A stretch of DNA of 64,000 nt from Zhengitettix transpicula (GCA_037074705.1 CM073596.1:23348001-23412000), one strand, 5' to 3'. Shown: positions 36,040 to 48,117, counted from the stretch's first letter. Translations and numbers: made by a program. Notes: generated from the sequence alone by a model not told the origin.

Positions 36040-38486
36040 GCTATCCGTGTGCCCAGAAATAAACTATCTCCAAGTAATTGCAGCTCCTTTCCGTAGTGGT
36101 GTGCCCAGAAATGAACTATCTCCAAGTAATTGCAGCTCCTTTCCGTAGTGGTGTGCCCAGAAATAAACTATCTCCAAGTAATTGCAGCTCCTTGCCGTAT
36201 CGGTGTGCCCAGAAATAAACTATCTCCAAGTAATTGCTCCCTGCCGTATCGGTGTGCCCAGAAATAAACTATCTCCAAGTAATTGCAGCTCCTTGCCCAG
36301 AAATAAACTATCTCCAAGTAATTGCAGCTCCTTTCCGTAGTGGTGTGCCCAGAAATAAACTATCTCCAAGTAATTGCAGCTCCTTGCCCAGAAATAAACT
36401 ATCTCCAAGTAATTGCAGCTCCTTGCCCAGAAATAAACTATCTCCAAGTAATTGCAGCTCCTTTCCGTAGTGGTGTGCCCAGAAATGAACTATCTCCAAG
36501 TAATTGCAGCTCCTTTCCGTAGTGGTGTGCCCAGAAATAAACTATCTCCAAGTAATTGCAGCTCCTTGCTGTATCGGTGTGCCCAGAAATAAACTATCTC
36601 CAAGTAATTGCAGCTCCTTGCCGTATCGGTGTGTCCAGAAATAAACTATCTCCAAGTAATTGCAGCTCCTTGCCCAGAAATAAACTATCTCCAAGTAATT
36701 GCAGCTCCTTGCCGTATCGGTGTGTCCAGAAATAAACTATCTCCAAGTAATTGCAGCTCTTTGCCCAGAAATAAACTATCTCCAAGTAATTGCAGCTCCT
36801 TTCTGTAGTGGTGTGCCCAGAAATAAACTATCTCCAAGTAATTGCAGCTCCTTTCCGTAGTGGTGTGCCCAGAAATAAACTATCTCCAAGTAATTGCAGC
36901 TCCTTGCCGTATCGGTGTGCCCAGAAATAAACTATCTCCAAGTAATTGCTCCCTGCCGTATCGGTGTGCCCAGAAATAAACTATCTCCAAGTAATTGCAG
37001 CTCCTTGCCCAGAAATAAACTATCTCCAAGTAATTGCAGCTCCTTTCCGTAGTGGTGTGCCCAGAAATAAACTATCTCCAAGTAATTGCAGCTCCTTGCC
37101 CAGAAATAAACTATCTCCAAGTAATTGCAGCTCCTTGCCGTATCGGTGTGTCCAGAAATAAACTATCTCCAAGTAATTGCAGCTCCTTGCCCAGAAATAA
37201 ACTATCTCCAAGTAATTGCAGCTCCTTTCCGTAGTGGTGTGCCCAGAAATAAACTATCTCCAAGTAATTGCAGCTCCTTGCCCAGAAATAAACTATCTCC
37301 AAGTAATTGCAGCTCCTTGCCGTATCTGTGTGCCCAGAAATAAACTATCTCCAAGTAATTGCAGCTCCTTGCCCAGAAATAAACTATCTCCAAGTAATTG
37401 CAGCTCCTTGCCCAGAAATGAACTATCTCCAAGTAATTGCAGCTCCTTTCCGTAGTGGTGTGCCCAGAAATAAACTATCTCCAAGTAATTGCAGCTCCTT
37501 GCCGTATCGGTGTGCCCAGAAATAAACTATCTCCAAGTAATTGCAGCTCCTTGCCCAGAAATAAACTATCTCCAAGTAATTGCAGCTCCTTGCCCAGAAA
37601 TAAACTATCTCCAAGTAATTGCAGCTCCTTGCCGTATCTGTGTGCCCAGAAATAAACTATCTCCAAGTAATTGCTGCTCCTTGCCCAGAAATAAACTATC
37701 TCCAAGTAATTGCAGCTCCTTTCCGTAGTGGTGTGCCCAGAAATAAACTATCTCCAAGTAATTGCAGCTCCTTGCCCAGAAATAAACTATCTCCAAGTAA
37801 TTGCAGCTCCTTTCCGTAGTGGTGTGCCCAGAAATAAACTATCTCCAAGTAATTGCAGCTCCTTGCCCAGAAATAAACTATCTCCAAGTAATTGCAGCTC
37901 CTTGCCCAGAAATGAACTATCTCCAAGTAATTGCAGCTCCTTTCCGTAGTGGTGTGCCCAGAAATAAACTATCTCCAAGTAATTGCAGCTCCTTGCCGTA
38001 TCGGTGTGCCCAGAAATAAACTATCTCCAAGTAATTGCAGCTCCTTGCCCAGAAATAAACTATCTCCAAGTAATTGCAGCTCCTTTCCGTAGTGGTGTGC
38101 CCAGAAATAAACTATCTCCAAGTAATTGCAGCTCCTTGCCCAGAAATAAACTATCTCCAAGTAATTGCAGCTCCTTGCCGTATCTGTGTGCCCAGAAATA
38201 AACTATCTCCAAGTAATTGCTGCTCCTTGCCCAGAAATAAACTATCTCCAAGTAATTGCAGCTCCTTTCCGTAGTGGTGTGCCCAGAAATAAACTATCTC
38301 CAAGTAATTGCAGCTCCTTGCCCAGAAATAAACTATCTCCAAGTAATTGCAGCTCCTTTCCGTAGTGGTGTGCCCAGAAATAAACTATCTCCAAGTAATT
38401 GCAGCTCCTTGCCCAGAAATAAACTATCTCCAAGTAATTGCAGCTCCTTGCCGTATCGGTGTGTCCAGAAATAAACTATCTCCAAA
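36040..38486. repeat. Complex minisatellite, 39-bp and 52-bp units
   Basis: About 2.4 kb of tandem copies of a 39-bp core (starting CCCAGAAATAAACTATCTCC) that is either directly repeated or separated by a 13-bp spacer of the type CCGTAGTGGTGTG or CCGTATCGGTGTG, giving 39- and 52-bp units. The combination 52+39 gives a 91-bp higher-order period that is regular from about 37,020. A rare variant (TTGCTGCTCC) recurs at 37,671 and 38,217, exactly 546 bp (6 x 91) apart, and another deletion variant recurs at 36,231 and 36,943. The open frames read through it are by-products of the repeat. Confidence 0.97.
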
Positions 38487-38952
38487 TAATAGCTATTGGG
38501 AACTTGGTTTATTTTTATCTCATGTTTTATGTACTACTTGTTTCAGATTTTTGTTGAGGAGTGTATAGACTGGGGGCTTTAAACCCTTTGTCCATTCGCT
38601 CCTCAAAACGCTGGACTGGGAAGCTGTGGAAGCTAAAAAGTTTCAACGTTGAACAGAAAAGATTTTTTTTTGAGTTGGACTTAGGGCACTTTTTTTAGTG
38701 CCTTTTTTGGCTTCGAGCAGCTGGAATGGTTGGCCAAACATCTCACAACAGCTACAGCCAACTGATTTTGTTAATTGTAATTGAAACAAATTGTTAAATT
38801 TGAAATTACTTTTGAAAATAAACATTTATTCTGAAATTTACATTATTAGATTTGTTATATATCCTAGATCATTTGAAATTACTTTTGAACATAAAAATTC
38901 TTACATTTATTATATAAATCCTAGAACATTCAAAAATACAAGCCATTTTATT

Positions 38953-41900
38953 TTAACAATTTAATTTTACTTTCATATACAAGTTTGAAAAAACAGAAAA
39001 TTTTACAATATAGACTTCTTGTAACCCCAGCACAACAGCAACAATTGGCCAAATCCTGAAACAAAAGAAAATACAATTAGAACACTTCACCTAATATAAG
39101 AAAAATAAGAGTGGTCATTAAAACTCACCAATAAATGTACAACTCCATCCTCTTCACAAATAAGGAATCAATCTGCAAAAACAAAATTGAATATTAACAT
39201 TTTGATTCAATAATTTTTCTAACCAAAGATCTTAATTTAAATTTTACAACTTCAGAAGTAATCTAGTTAGCATCTCTAAACATCTTCAAGCAACATTAAC
39301 TGTTTCCAAGGATGCAATGCAAATTGATGGAGAACTGAGAAAATGCTTTAGCATTAATAAACCAGTCAGACAGTCTACAACTGTATTCAATCTGATTAGA
39401 AGCAATCAAATATCTGGTTATATAGACTCAAAGTAAACTCATAAATGTATACACAGATCTAGCAATGATCAGTCTCACTTGACAGACTACATAAACTAGA
39501 GGTCTTACTATGAAGAAAAAGTACATGAATTTCATCAGCAGCAGGTTTTAATTTACAACAGTTGCACAACCTTTACTATCTGTAAACTAATAGGACAAAT
39601 TCTTTCAACTGAAATAATCTGATGAATAACAGTTCAGGACATTTGGACACAGGGTTCTGCTCAAGATTTATGGGGCCAGAATAAGAAAATATTGTCCTTA
39701 GTATGGATACTGCAAGAATACAGGCCAAAGAAAGAGGAAGGCCACAAAACCAGTGGATAGATATGTGGAATAATAATGGATGACAGAACTGCATTAGAGA
39801 GCAGAATAGAGGAAACTTCAAGCCACTAAAACCCATGCTGGTTACAATTGTACAAAGCACACTAAATGAATTCAGGCAAATTGCTCAATGTAGTATTCAA
39901 AATCAAACCTAAAGTAGTTGCTATCAACATTTGCATAAAATATAAGAATTTTGAATTAGAGAAAATTATTGCCTGAATATCTAAGTTTGACCATTGTGGA
40001 TCAAGGACGTCCCAAACTTACAATGAAACAAAATTTTTAATTAAATGGTTAGGATTTAATTAAAAGTGAAAACAGGGTTTTATTTCACACCAATTTCAAG
40101 TGAGGAAGCAATGAAGTGAGTAAGGACCTGCTATGTAGGTAAAGTATGTGGTACATTCTTCAGATACTATCTAGTTCAAAATCTAGAGTTTTTTTAAACA
40201 ATGACATTCAATTTATACTGAAAGACACTAGACATTCCTTTTCTTAATTTATATTTATTAGTCAACAAATCTTATAGAATTTGCACTTTATAAATTTATT
40301 AAGAATTACTCAGTCATACAGAAGGTAAGTGAACCTCACCCTTACTGGTTAATTTCTTGCAAGTGTCCTGTTCTGCACAGACACTGAACTGGTGGATGCT
40401 AAACTTCTCTCCCAAGTCTCCCAGTTTTCATGTGAAATTGAAGTTTCCCGTTATGGCTCCACTATTGTCCTCTGACCACACCCATGTGGCACCTTCTCCA
40501 TTTTATCCTGGCCGCTACCCTCTCCACAACTTTGTCACTCCCTTGAAGGATAAATGCTCAGGAACCCAATGTCTGGTGCTGCAAACAATGGAAAACCTAA
40601 TTAGAATTCTAAGCCAAACACTACAATTACATGTATCCATATACCAAATCAGGTTTATAATTTTGTGCTCAAATATATCAAAATAAGGGGGAAATTTAAA
40701 TAAATTGGCAAAGTTTAAAATCACACATTACATTGAGACAGGTTTGAAAATATTAAGATAATGTAGAAATTATGCCAAAGGAAATTCAGATGAAAAATTA
40801 CCAATGCCAAGGTTGTTTTATTGAAATGATCAATCCCAACACTAAATGCAGAGACAAAAGTGGAAGGAGTTATTTAAGGACAAAATTACTAGAATTAAAC
40901 TGAAGTTGGGAAAATGTTGCTGGGCTTTTCTAATTTTTGACCATTATATACTCTAAAAGCTAACTTGTATGGGTATTAAAGACAAAGATACATCATTATT
41001 GAAAGTTAAACTAGTTTACCCAATCTTAGTACTGTTTATTTTATACATAAAGGACTGAATGTATGAATTTATATAAAGCCTTCCGTCTTTTATGCAGATG
41101 TCTTTCTTATGCTGTATAACACTAAGCAATCTTAATGTTCAAAATGAACCAGTATGGAAGACTTCAAATTATTTTGTCAATAATGGACGACAAATAACAA
41201 AATCAGGTTTAATGTATTTAGATGCTACCCATCATAAGGAAAACTATCCTCCAGAAATTAATGTAAATATTGCTTCAGTTTTCAATTATTAGGAATAACA
41301 ATACATTTGAAATTAAATATCAAACAATGTTAAAGGCTTACTATGAGATTATATTTCCTTCAATATAATGGATTAGAAGCATGGGGAACAGCTAAAAAAT
41401 TGTTTTGTAAAAAGAGAACTTTAAGGATACTCTATAAAATCGAAAATTCAGAAAACAGTCATATTTTTAAGATAATAAACTTAGTCTATTATCCAGAAAA
41501 TACGGTAAAAAAATTTTTCGGGTCCTTGATGTTCAGTAAAGATTAGCCATTTGGTAATATATTATATCAACAATTTTTTTTATTAACAGTAGAAGGGACT
41601 TGTGCAATAAATTATTGGGGAATGTCATATCCATATTAAACTAAACATCCGAATAAATTTGTTCGTCATAATTCATTAATATTCATTTAATTTTCCGTTT
41701 CACGAACACAGATTTCGGCTAAAAATAACTGATTTCACGTACACAACTAGAAATTTATATAAAAATTCAAATATGCCTCTAAAATGTAACTACATAAATA
41801 GACAATTATGAACTACTTTGAAAAATGCTACGAAAATCTGCTTTTAACATATGAACATGGCCCACGTGTGGGCAGCCATGATGAAAGTGGCGATGTCACA

Positions 41901-42612
41901 AATATCTAATTGTTCTCTCTAATTATTGAATTTTCACCAACACAACTTCCTTTCAGCCGTATTAAAATTGTCAATATTAGCTACAAATGTTAAATAAAGT
42001 ATATAAATATCAGCCTACATTTAATTATTTTTTTTCTCCGCGTAAATGAAAGTAACGTTTTTTTCTGATCAGACATCCCGCAACAAATATCGTACAAAAA
42101 AATTATACCCACAAATTCCACACCAATTACATAAATCTTCAAAACCAAAAAATGCAAATCCTTCAGTGTTTCATTTTACCGCACACAAATATTCCTAGTG
42201 GCAATGATGCACGCGCTATTAGGAACCAGCTACGAAGATTCAACATACGATTTGAGAAAATAAGTGAAACTCTGCTGAAATATTTCTTCCCGAAGACCAA
42301 GAGAAGCTGTCAAATTGTGTTCAGGATAGATTTGGTTGCCCAAATCCTAGAAATAAAATGTTTATTTTGGCGAAATTACGAACGCGGTTCTTAATTGGGA
42401 GCCGCCTTTAGATTGCAACCGTCAAGGAAAGTTGGAAGTTTCACTAATTGTATATAAAATCTGCTTATAAAAGCTTACATATTGTATGATAATATACAAT
42501 TAATATAATTAAAGTCTCAAATGTTATTTTGAGACATGTTCTTGCAGTGTAAGACACGTAATAAAGCATGAGCAATGCATACCTCAGTAGCTGCAGGGCT
42601 GAATGGAGCCAT
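38953..42612 (-). CDS. Candidate three-exon small membrane protein (about 58 residues)
   Basis: Coding parts are 42,583-42,612, 39,129-39,172 and 38,953-39,055. Exon 1 begins MAPFSPAATE and ends at CTGAG/GTATGC. Exon 2 (TTTTGCAG acceptor, GTGAGT donor) encodes IDSLFVKRMELYIYW. Exon 3 (TTTCAG acceptor) gives IWPIVAVVLGL, a likely membrane segment, then a short tail and TAA. An AATAAA overlaps the end (38,947-38,952), which is unusually close. The 5' side of exon 1 (42,620-42,740) is GC-richer, like a promoter. I recognise no family. Missing internal exons in the 3.4 kb first intron, or a noncoding RNA, are real alternatives. Confidence 0.33.
39560..39850 (+). mobile_element. 3' fragment of a non-LTR retrotransposon ORF2
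   Basis: The plus strand shows LLKIYGARIRKY and, a little downstream in another frame, QAKERGRPQNQWIDMW. This is the 'RGRP..RW.D' block near the C-terminus of many LINE ORF2 proteins. Stops and shifts show decay. It is probably related to the element at 18.4-20.6 kb. Confidence 0.55.
40330..40600 (-). pseudogene. GC-richer broken reading frame, origin unknown
   Basis: On the minus strand, after a TTTGCAG acceptor-like site, a frame reads TRHWVPEHLSFKGVTKLWRG up to a stop. In the same strand further on, GEGATWVWSEDNSGAITGNF and LGEKFSIHQFSVCAEQDTC are open between stops. The composition is protein-like and unlike the surrounding DNA. It could be a gene remnant or a transposon piece. No family recognised. 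Confidence 0.25.
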
Positions 42613-43524
42613 CAAGTTTGTAGTTGCCACGGTCAGAACTCAGGAAGAAGTGAAAGGCAGCAACACCAACAACAGCCCCCACCCCTCATAGACCTCGTTC
42701 CCTGTATTACACGTTCATTCTAATCGGCCGACGAAGTTATATTCCTTCACAAATCGAATTTCTGCAACACAATGGATGAAACGTGAACCAAGTTCAGGAT
42801 CTCAATAATTGAGTTTATCAGATCTCAAGACCAAATTTACCAATACAAGTATTTAAGAAATAAATAAAAAAAGTTTGACCTACCAAATTAATTACCTGAA
42901 TTTCTTCTTATTATATGCTTCAAAAATGATAAATACTGATTGATATTTACGGTAATGGGATAAATTATGAAGTATTTAATTAGCCTCCTAAAACACTCAA
43001 CTTTTTGTATTTGGTCTGATGCGAGGCACGAAAAACATTAAACGTTTATTTAGAAGACGTCATCGCAAACGGCTTCTGTCCAAATTTGCTAAAATGGATT
43101 ATTTATTTATTACACGTTCAAAAGTCTTTCCCGTACCACAAAGGAATTTCAATCCACTACAATTGTAAATAAAATTTGTACACATGAATTGTTAAATCAA
43201 TTGTTTAATATGGACAGGAGAAATATCACTTTAGAGTGGCAGTAATTTATGCATTTAATTTACGCGTTCGAATTAGTTACACAAATAAATGTAAGATGCT
43301 AATAACATATGCAATATATACAAGGACAATTACATATGCTATCAACGTGTCACGAGTCATACATATTATAATATAAGTTATTGATGCCTTTGTAACGAGC
43401 ATTTTCACACACAATAATATGTAGTAGGGCTGTAAGACAGAATTTTAAATATTAAAATCATTTTTCATATTTAAATATTCAAATATTTGTAATATAGCAA
43501 AGGAATTACCCTTCATTTCAGACT
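40730..43524. other. First intron and 5' flank of the minus-strand candidate
   Basis: AT-rich with short frames of no recognisable type (41,092-41,292; 41,343-41,546; 42,152-42,394). The GC-richer patch 42,590-42,740 is the likely promoter and first exon. Confidence 0.4.
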
Positions 43525-44857
43525 AAGAAAAAAAAAGATTTTATAAAAATTTCTTTCCACATTAAATTTTAAATATTTTATTAGAGCTATTAAAATTAAG
43601 AAACATTTCAGTAACCGAACTAAGTTAACCTTTGTTTTTTTATCAATCGAATGTAATTAATTCTCTGAGCACAATTGAAACTGAGAATATAATAATCACA
43701 TTGCCTTTTTCACTCGTCCAGTTCACTGTTTTCATTGTAAAATGATTTAAATTAATTGAATAAGTAAACAATTAAAAAGCCATGTCAGACAAGAGTCTTT
43801 GCGAGTAAATTTCTAGTTTGAATTGACAGCTGCCTGGTATTGAATCATCAACGATAAAAATATTTTATTCGTTATTTGAATTTTTATACAAATTTTATAT
43901 AAATTGTAATTATTATTTGCAATACTTATATGATTATATATGTAATTATAAAGATTAATTACGTTAAAGAATCAATGTTTTAAAAAAAGTTCGTATTCTG
44001 CAAATAAATATTAAATGAGTAAAAGAGAAAAAAACTAAAGGAAAGATGGCCGCCGGCCGAGCGAAGCGACTTTGGAACGACGAAAAGCATGGATTTCAGA
44101 CTTGAGAGGTAGGATAGTAGAAGATGTCAGGAGGTCGTTGTATTCGGAGCGGCAGAAGATGAGCAGGTGGCAAAGAAAAAGTCGAGATTTTGCCGAATCC
44201 CTGTGGAGTAGGTTCTTTCCATGAGAGAGAGAGAGAGGGTCAATGAGTGAGAGAGAGGGAGCATAGACACACAGGGGTTTGGCAAAATCACGGATTTTTC
44301 TCCGCTACCTGCTCACCTTCTGCCGCTCCTAAGACAAAGACCTCCTGACATCTTCTACTATCCTATCTCTCAATTCTAAAAATCCAGGCTTTTCGTCGTC
44401 CCAAACTCGCATCGCTCGGCTGGCAGCCATCTTTCTTTCCTTTCTTTTTACACATTATATTTATTTATTTGCAGAATAAGAAGTTTTTTCATAACATTGA
44501 TTCCTTAACATAATTTATCGTTGTTCATTCAATACCAGTTCTCAATTAAAACTAGGAATTTAGTCGCAAAGAGTCTTTCTTGTCCGACATGGCTTTTTAA
44601 TTGTTTACGACGTATTCAATTAATTTAAATCATCTTACAATGAAAACAGTGAACTGGACGAGTGAATAAGGCAATGTGATTATTATATTCTCAGTTTCAA
44701 TTGTGCTCAGAGAATTAATTACATTCGATTGATAAAAAAACAAAGGTTAACTTAGTTCGGTTGCTGAAATGTTTCTTAATTTTAATAGCTCTAATAAAAT
44801 ATTTAAAATTTAATGTGGAAAGTAATTTGTATAAAATCTTATTTATTTATTCTGGTG
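43525..44857. mobile_element. Inverted-repeat (foldback) element, arms about 600-680 bp
   Basis: The left arm (43,525-44,205) and right arm (44,270-44,857) are inverted copies with small differences, for example GTCCAGTTCACTGTTTTCAT at 43,718 against its inverse near 44,645, and TCTTCTACTATCCTATCTCT at 44,350 against its inverse near 44,110. The 64-bp centre is GA-rich. Each arm also holds a short frame starting ATG-GCN-GCC (plus at 44,046, minus at 44,430) with RIVEDVRRSL in common. No transposase is visible. Confidence 0.85.
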
Positions 44858-44936
44858 CTCAAGTCTTAATCGAGCTCCCTTTTCTCTCTAATTTTTCCGT
44901 GTACAAATTCGTTTCTTGTTATATTTTAAGCAAGGA

Positions 44937-45003
44937 CGCCTTACGCGTAAAGGAACGATTGAAAAATAAATAAGTATACTTAATTTCATCTATTTATTTA
45001 ACA

Positions 45004-45052
<49 letters not shown>

Positions 45053-45253
45053 AACACAATTTATTTTTTACGTTGTTAATGCGTGTATAATTTATATAAA
45101 TCATTGAACGGAGGAGGATTGAAAAAACACAGCCAGCAATGTTATTAACATATATTCAGCATTAAACGTCATCTCTCGTTTAATTCATTTCCTGGTGTTC
45201 CTCCTGAAACTTGCAATTGTAATCGCCAGGCAAATCAGACTTGTTATTATCAA

Positions 45254-45265
<12 letters not shown>
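44937..45265 (-). mobile_element. MITE-like repeat, copy 3 (inverted, with a TA insertion)
   Basis: ACGCGTAAAGGAACGATTGA, CATTGAACGGAGGAGGATTG, AGCATTAAACGTCATCTCTC and CGCCAGGCAAATCAGACTTG are the inverse of copies 1 and 2. A (TA)n run at 45,006-45,048 lies inside. Confidence 0.65.
45006..45048. repeat. (TA)n microsatellite
   Basis: About 21 TA units inside a MITE-like repeat. Confidence 0.97.

Positions 45266-45291
<26 letters not shown>
45260..45291. repeat. (TA)n microsatellite
   Basis: About 16 TA units at the edge of the same repeat. Confidence 0.97.
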
Positions 45292-45292
<1 letters not shown>

Positions 45293-46810
45293 CTTTCGAT
45301 ATATTTGCATATAATAAGGGATGAACCAAAGAAGCAAATGAAATTATTTAAAAATTTAAAAAATTATGTGCATAATTCCACTAGTTACTGGCATAAGTTA
45401 AACAGTTAGAATGTAGTAAAATCAAACTCAATAAATAACTAACCAAATATTTGTGATCAGCCACTAGTTAACTGGCAGAATAAGGTCCATACTGATTTAA
45501 AAAATATTGAATTAATATTATGAGGCAGCGCCAGGAAAAGTAATTTAATTTTGTAGGGACCTCTTATAATGTACGTATGCTACAAATCATGTCCACACCC
45601 TTGAAGCTGACAATATGTTACTGTACAAGTATGTAAATGAGGCAAAAGTAAAACTAAGATTTTGAGAATGTAGATCCAAAATAAAACCACAAATTAAATA
45701 ATATACATAGATTTCAGATTTTTGACAGAAAAAGTATGCAGAAATACAATGATTAGATTCAATTTCACTTGGACAGCTGAAAAGAAAATTAATTTGAAAC
45801 TTTGACACAGAAAGCTTGGGCATCTGGTAAGAATTACTCAACAATGCAACGTTATGTATATCAGTTATGTTGGATTGAGGAACCTACACTGCAGTGTTGG
45901 GTGCAATACATTAAATAATTCATACTGACAAGAACAACTCCTTCATTCAAATATTGGAAGACACTTTTTGTTTGGTTTATCTTCAATATACAAAAATAAT
46001 CGAATGAAGTGTTTTACAAGTATCACAAGAATGCTTCAATGGCTGACTTCATAGTAATTATATTAGATGACCGATACCGAAAATAATTATTATAAATTCT
46101 GTAAAAGCTCCATAAATAACCAAAAAGAGTCGAAAAACGAAATCTTAATTCCAGTAAGATTTTTCTATTATTTGCCTGAGCAAAGGAATTTGACAAAAAA
46201 GGTGAAACAAGAAAATTATTTGCGACCATTGTGATAATTTCTACCCTTGAAATGAACGTCATTTAACTTTAAATAACATTTAAATATTTGTCGTTGTTGC
46301 CAGGTTGAGCCGAAAATTGCTATGAACAAAAGATCTAATTAATTTATATATACGATTTCATTTAAAAAAATATTTCAGAAACAATGCTTGGAAAGTCATG
46401 TTTAAGGTCCTACAGGTGAACCTTTCCAAACAGTAACTGCTTCAACTTAAATTGATGCAAAAACTCTGTAAACTTCTTAGTTGTGAGTCTTGCTCCAGTC
46501 TCCAACTTCCTGGAAGTTGTTCATATTTCACGAACGTTGGTCTCAACATTCGTAGACGATAAATATTATTTTCATATTCTTATAATGCATTATTTTAAAG
46601 AATTTGAAGGTGAATGTAATCCTGTATGCTACGTACGTACCTCCTCATGTCTCGTGCCATCAAACGAGGCCCGTTTACTCAAGTCTCCAATCGCCATGTC
46701 GTCGAGGCGAGGCGAGGCCAAACAAGGATTGTAATATAACCTATTAATTACATTTCGTTTATTCTTTACTATCTGGTTACTTATATATATTGAAAAGATT
46801 TTCAAAGGGA
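45292..46810. other. Intergenic stretch between inverted-repeat elements
   Basis: No gene, RNA or repeat is supported. Frames at 45,587-45,844 and 46,023-46,262 lack domains. Confidence 0.5.
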
Positions 46811-48035
46811 AATTAAGTTATTTAATAATTTTTTCTTTAATATTATTGTCGGCGTAACTTTGAGGCCAGAGCATTCTAAAGAACAGTCAGTGTGGCGCAA
46901 AAATGCAGAGACTAGAAAGGTTGCTGCGCGATGATTGTCGAAAAGCGTACGATGCAGAACTATGGCGAAAACAGACCAGTGTGTTTGTGGGAGCTTGAGC
47001 AGAGTAGCCATGGCGAGTGCGTGTTGGGATGCTGACCGGAGTGGTCACGGCAGACTGTTTTGAAGATCTGACCGGAGTGATCAGAGTGAACATAGTTTTG
47101 GAGACCATCCGAGGATTCTCGTAAATATTTAGGTATTCGGCAAAGTCGAAGCTGAAAAAGGCTGTATATATCACATTTGGCATTTACGTACTTCTACAGC
47201 AAAAATGGGTGTGACAATAAGTACGACAACGTCAAGTCCGTGACCAGTTCTTACAGAGACGCCGGAATTTTTGTGAAATGAAACGATAATAGCAATTAGT
47301 GTTATGGCTTGTAAATTAAATATTTTTCTTTAAAAATAAAATAAGTATGGAGTGCACAAACCGGTACCAAAGCAGCTCTAAATAAAAATGGTACATAGAA
47401 ACGTAATATTGTAAACTTTTATGTAAATATAATTTACTGCTAGTTTTTTGTTGTTAGATTCTTTTATAAAATTTTGTTATTGTAAATTAAATTTGTATTT
47501 ATGTTTTGTAACTTTGATGACAATTGCAAGTCACAATCTTTATTAGATGACCTGTAAGTTTTGATTCTCATTACAGATTAGGAATTTGTTAAAAACATAA
47601 AATGTGCAAAATTCAATGTAAATCGAAATTGTAATTAAATAATCTTTTGTTAACTCTTTAAAATAGTTTTGTTTAATTTCAAGTTAAAATCCTGTTAATT
47701 TGCCTCTCTAACGTGGTGGTTTTATTTTCCTTTGTTTGCATAATTTGAATATAACAATTAATTATTCCAGATTCACTAAGAAACAATAATGACCTGGATA
47801 ATATAGACTTATTTACTGGTTCCCTTAGCCGTCTACAGAGGGAGTAGGACCAGACAAAGAATAATTACATACGTTGATAAACCCAACATTGAAGTGTACA
47901 ACATGAAAAAAAAACACGTATAAACATATAACAAACACATATTAAACATAATACAAATCAGGAATGTAGAGAAACTTTCAAAAGCATCAGACTGTAAAGG
48001 CCTTGGTTAAGTTGAATTACAGTATGAGGATGAAA

Positions 48036-48117
48036 AAATGTCGGCCGGACCAGTAATCGAATCCGGGACCTCCCGCTTACCTGGCGGACGCTGTAACACT
48101 GAGACATTCCTCCATCC
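48036..48117 (-). mobile_element. tRNA-like head of a SINE
   Basis: On the minus strand ATGTCTCAGTGTTACAGCGT resembles an A box (TRGYNNAGTGG) and GGATTCGATTACTGG a B box, spaced as in tRNA-derived SINEs. Confidence 0.55.

Larger units (their letters stand above)
32370..38822 (+). ncRNA. Candidate multi-exon plus-strand transcript, doubtful coding capacity
   Basis: A chain of good splice signals follows the CRE pair. A first exon ends at GTAAGT (32,676) or GTAAAT (32,652). A second is 33,175-33,261 (T-rich TTTTTTTTAG acceptor, CAG/GTAAGT donor). A third is 33,485-33,554 (GCAG acceptor, GTGAGT donor). A last exon starts at 38,548 (TTGTTTCAG acceptor) with AATAAA near 38,817. Exon 2 has stops in every frame, so inclusion ends any ORF. 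Skipping it would allow an ATG at 32,592 to read MLKLALLALCRNVSAKR, then GRQILGWEAASVGRRQPPVW, then IFVEECIDWGL-stop, about 54 residues. The N-terminus is basic and hydrophobic like a mitochondrial leader. I recognise no family, and a long noncoding RNA is equally likely. Confidence 0.35.

Noticed and set aside
36040..38486. CRISPR-like array of repeats and short spacers
   Set aside because: The 13-bp spacers are near identical to each other and the context is an animal genome. It is a minisatellite.
36220..38568. Many overlapping 60-80 codon frames on both strands with repeats of PEINYLQVIAAPC or LQLLGDSLFLG type
   Set aside because: They are translations of the tandem minisatellite. The 52-bp units shift the frame each time, so no long protein is kept.
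46887..47183. 98-codon frame in the left arm of the 46.8-50.2 kb element (and the 83-codon frame at 49,880)
   Set aside because: It falls on subterminal tandem motifs. The inverted arm does not keep the same reading frame.
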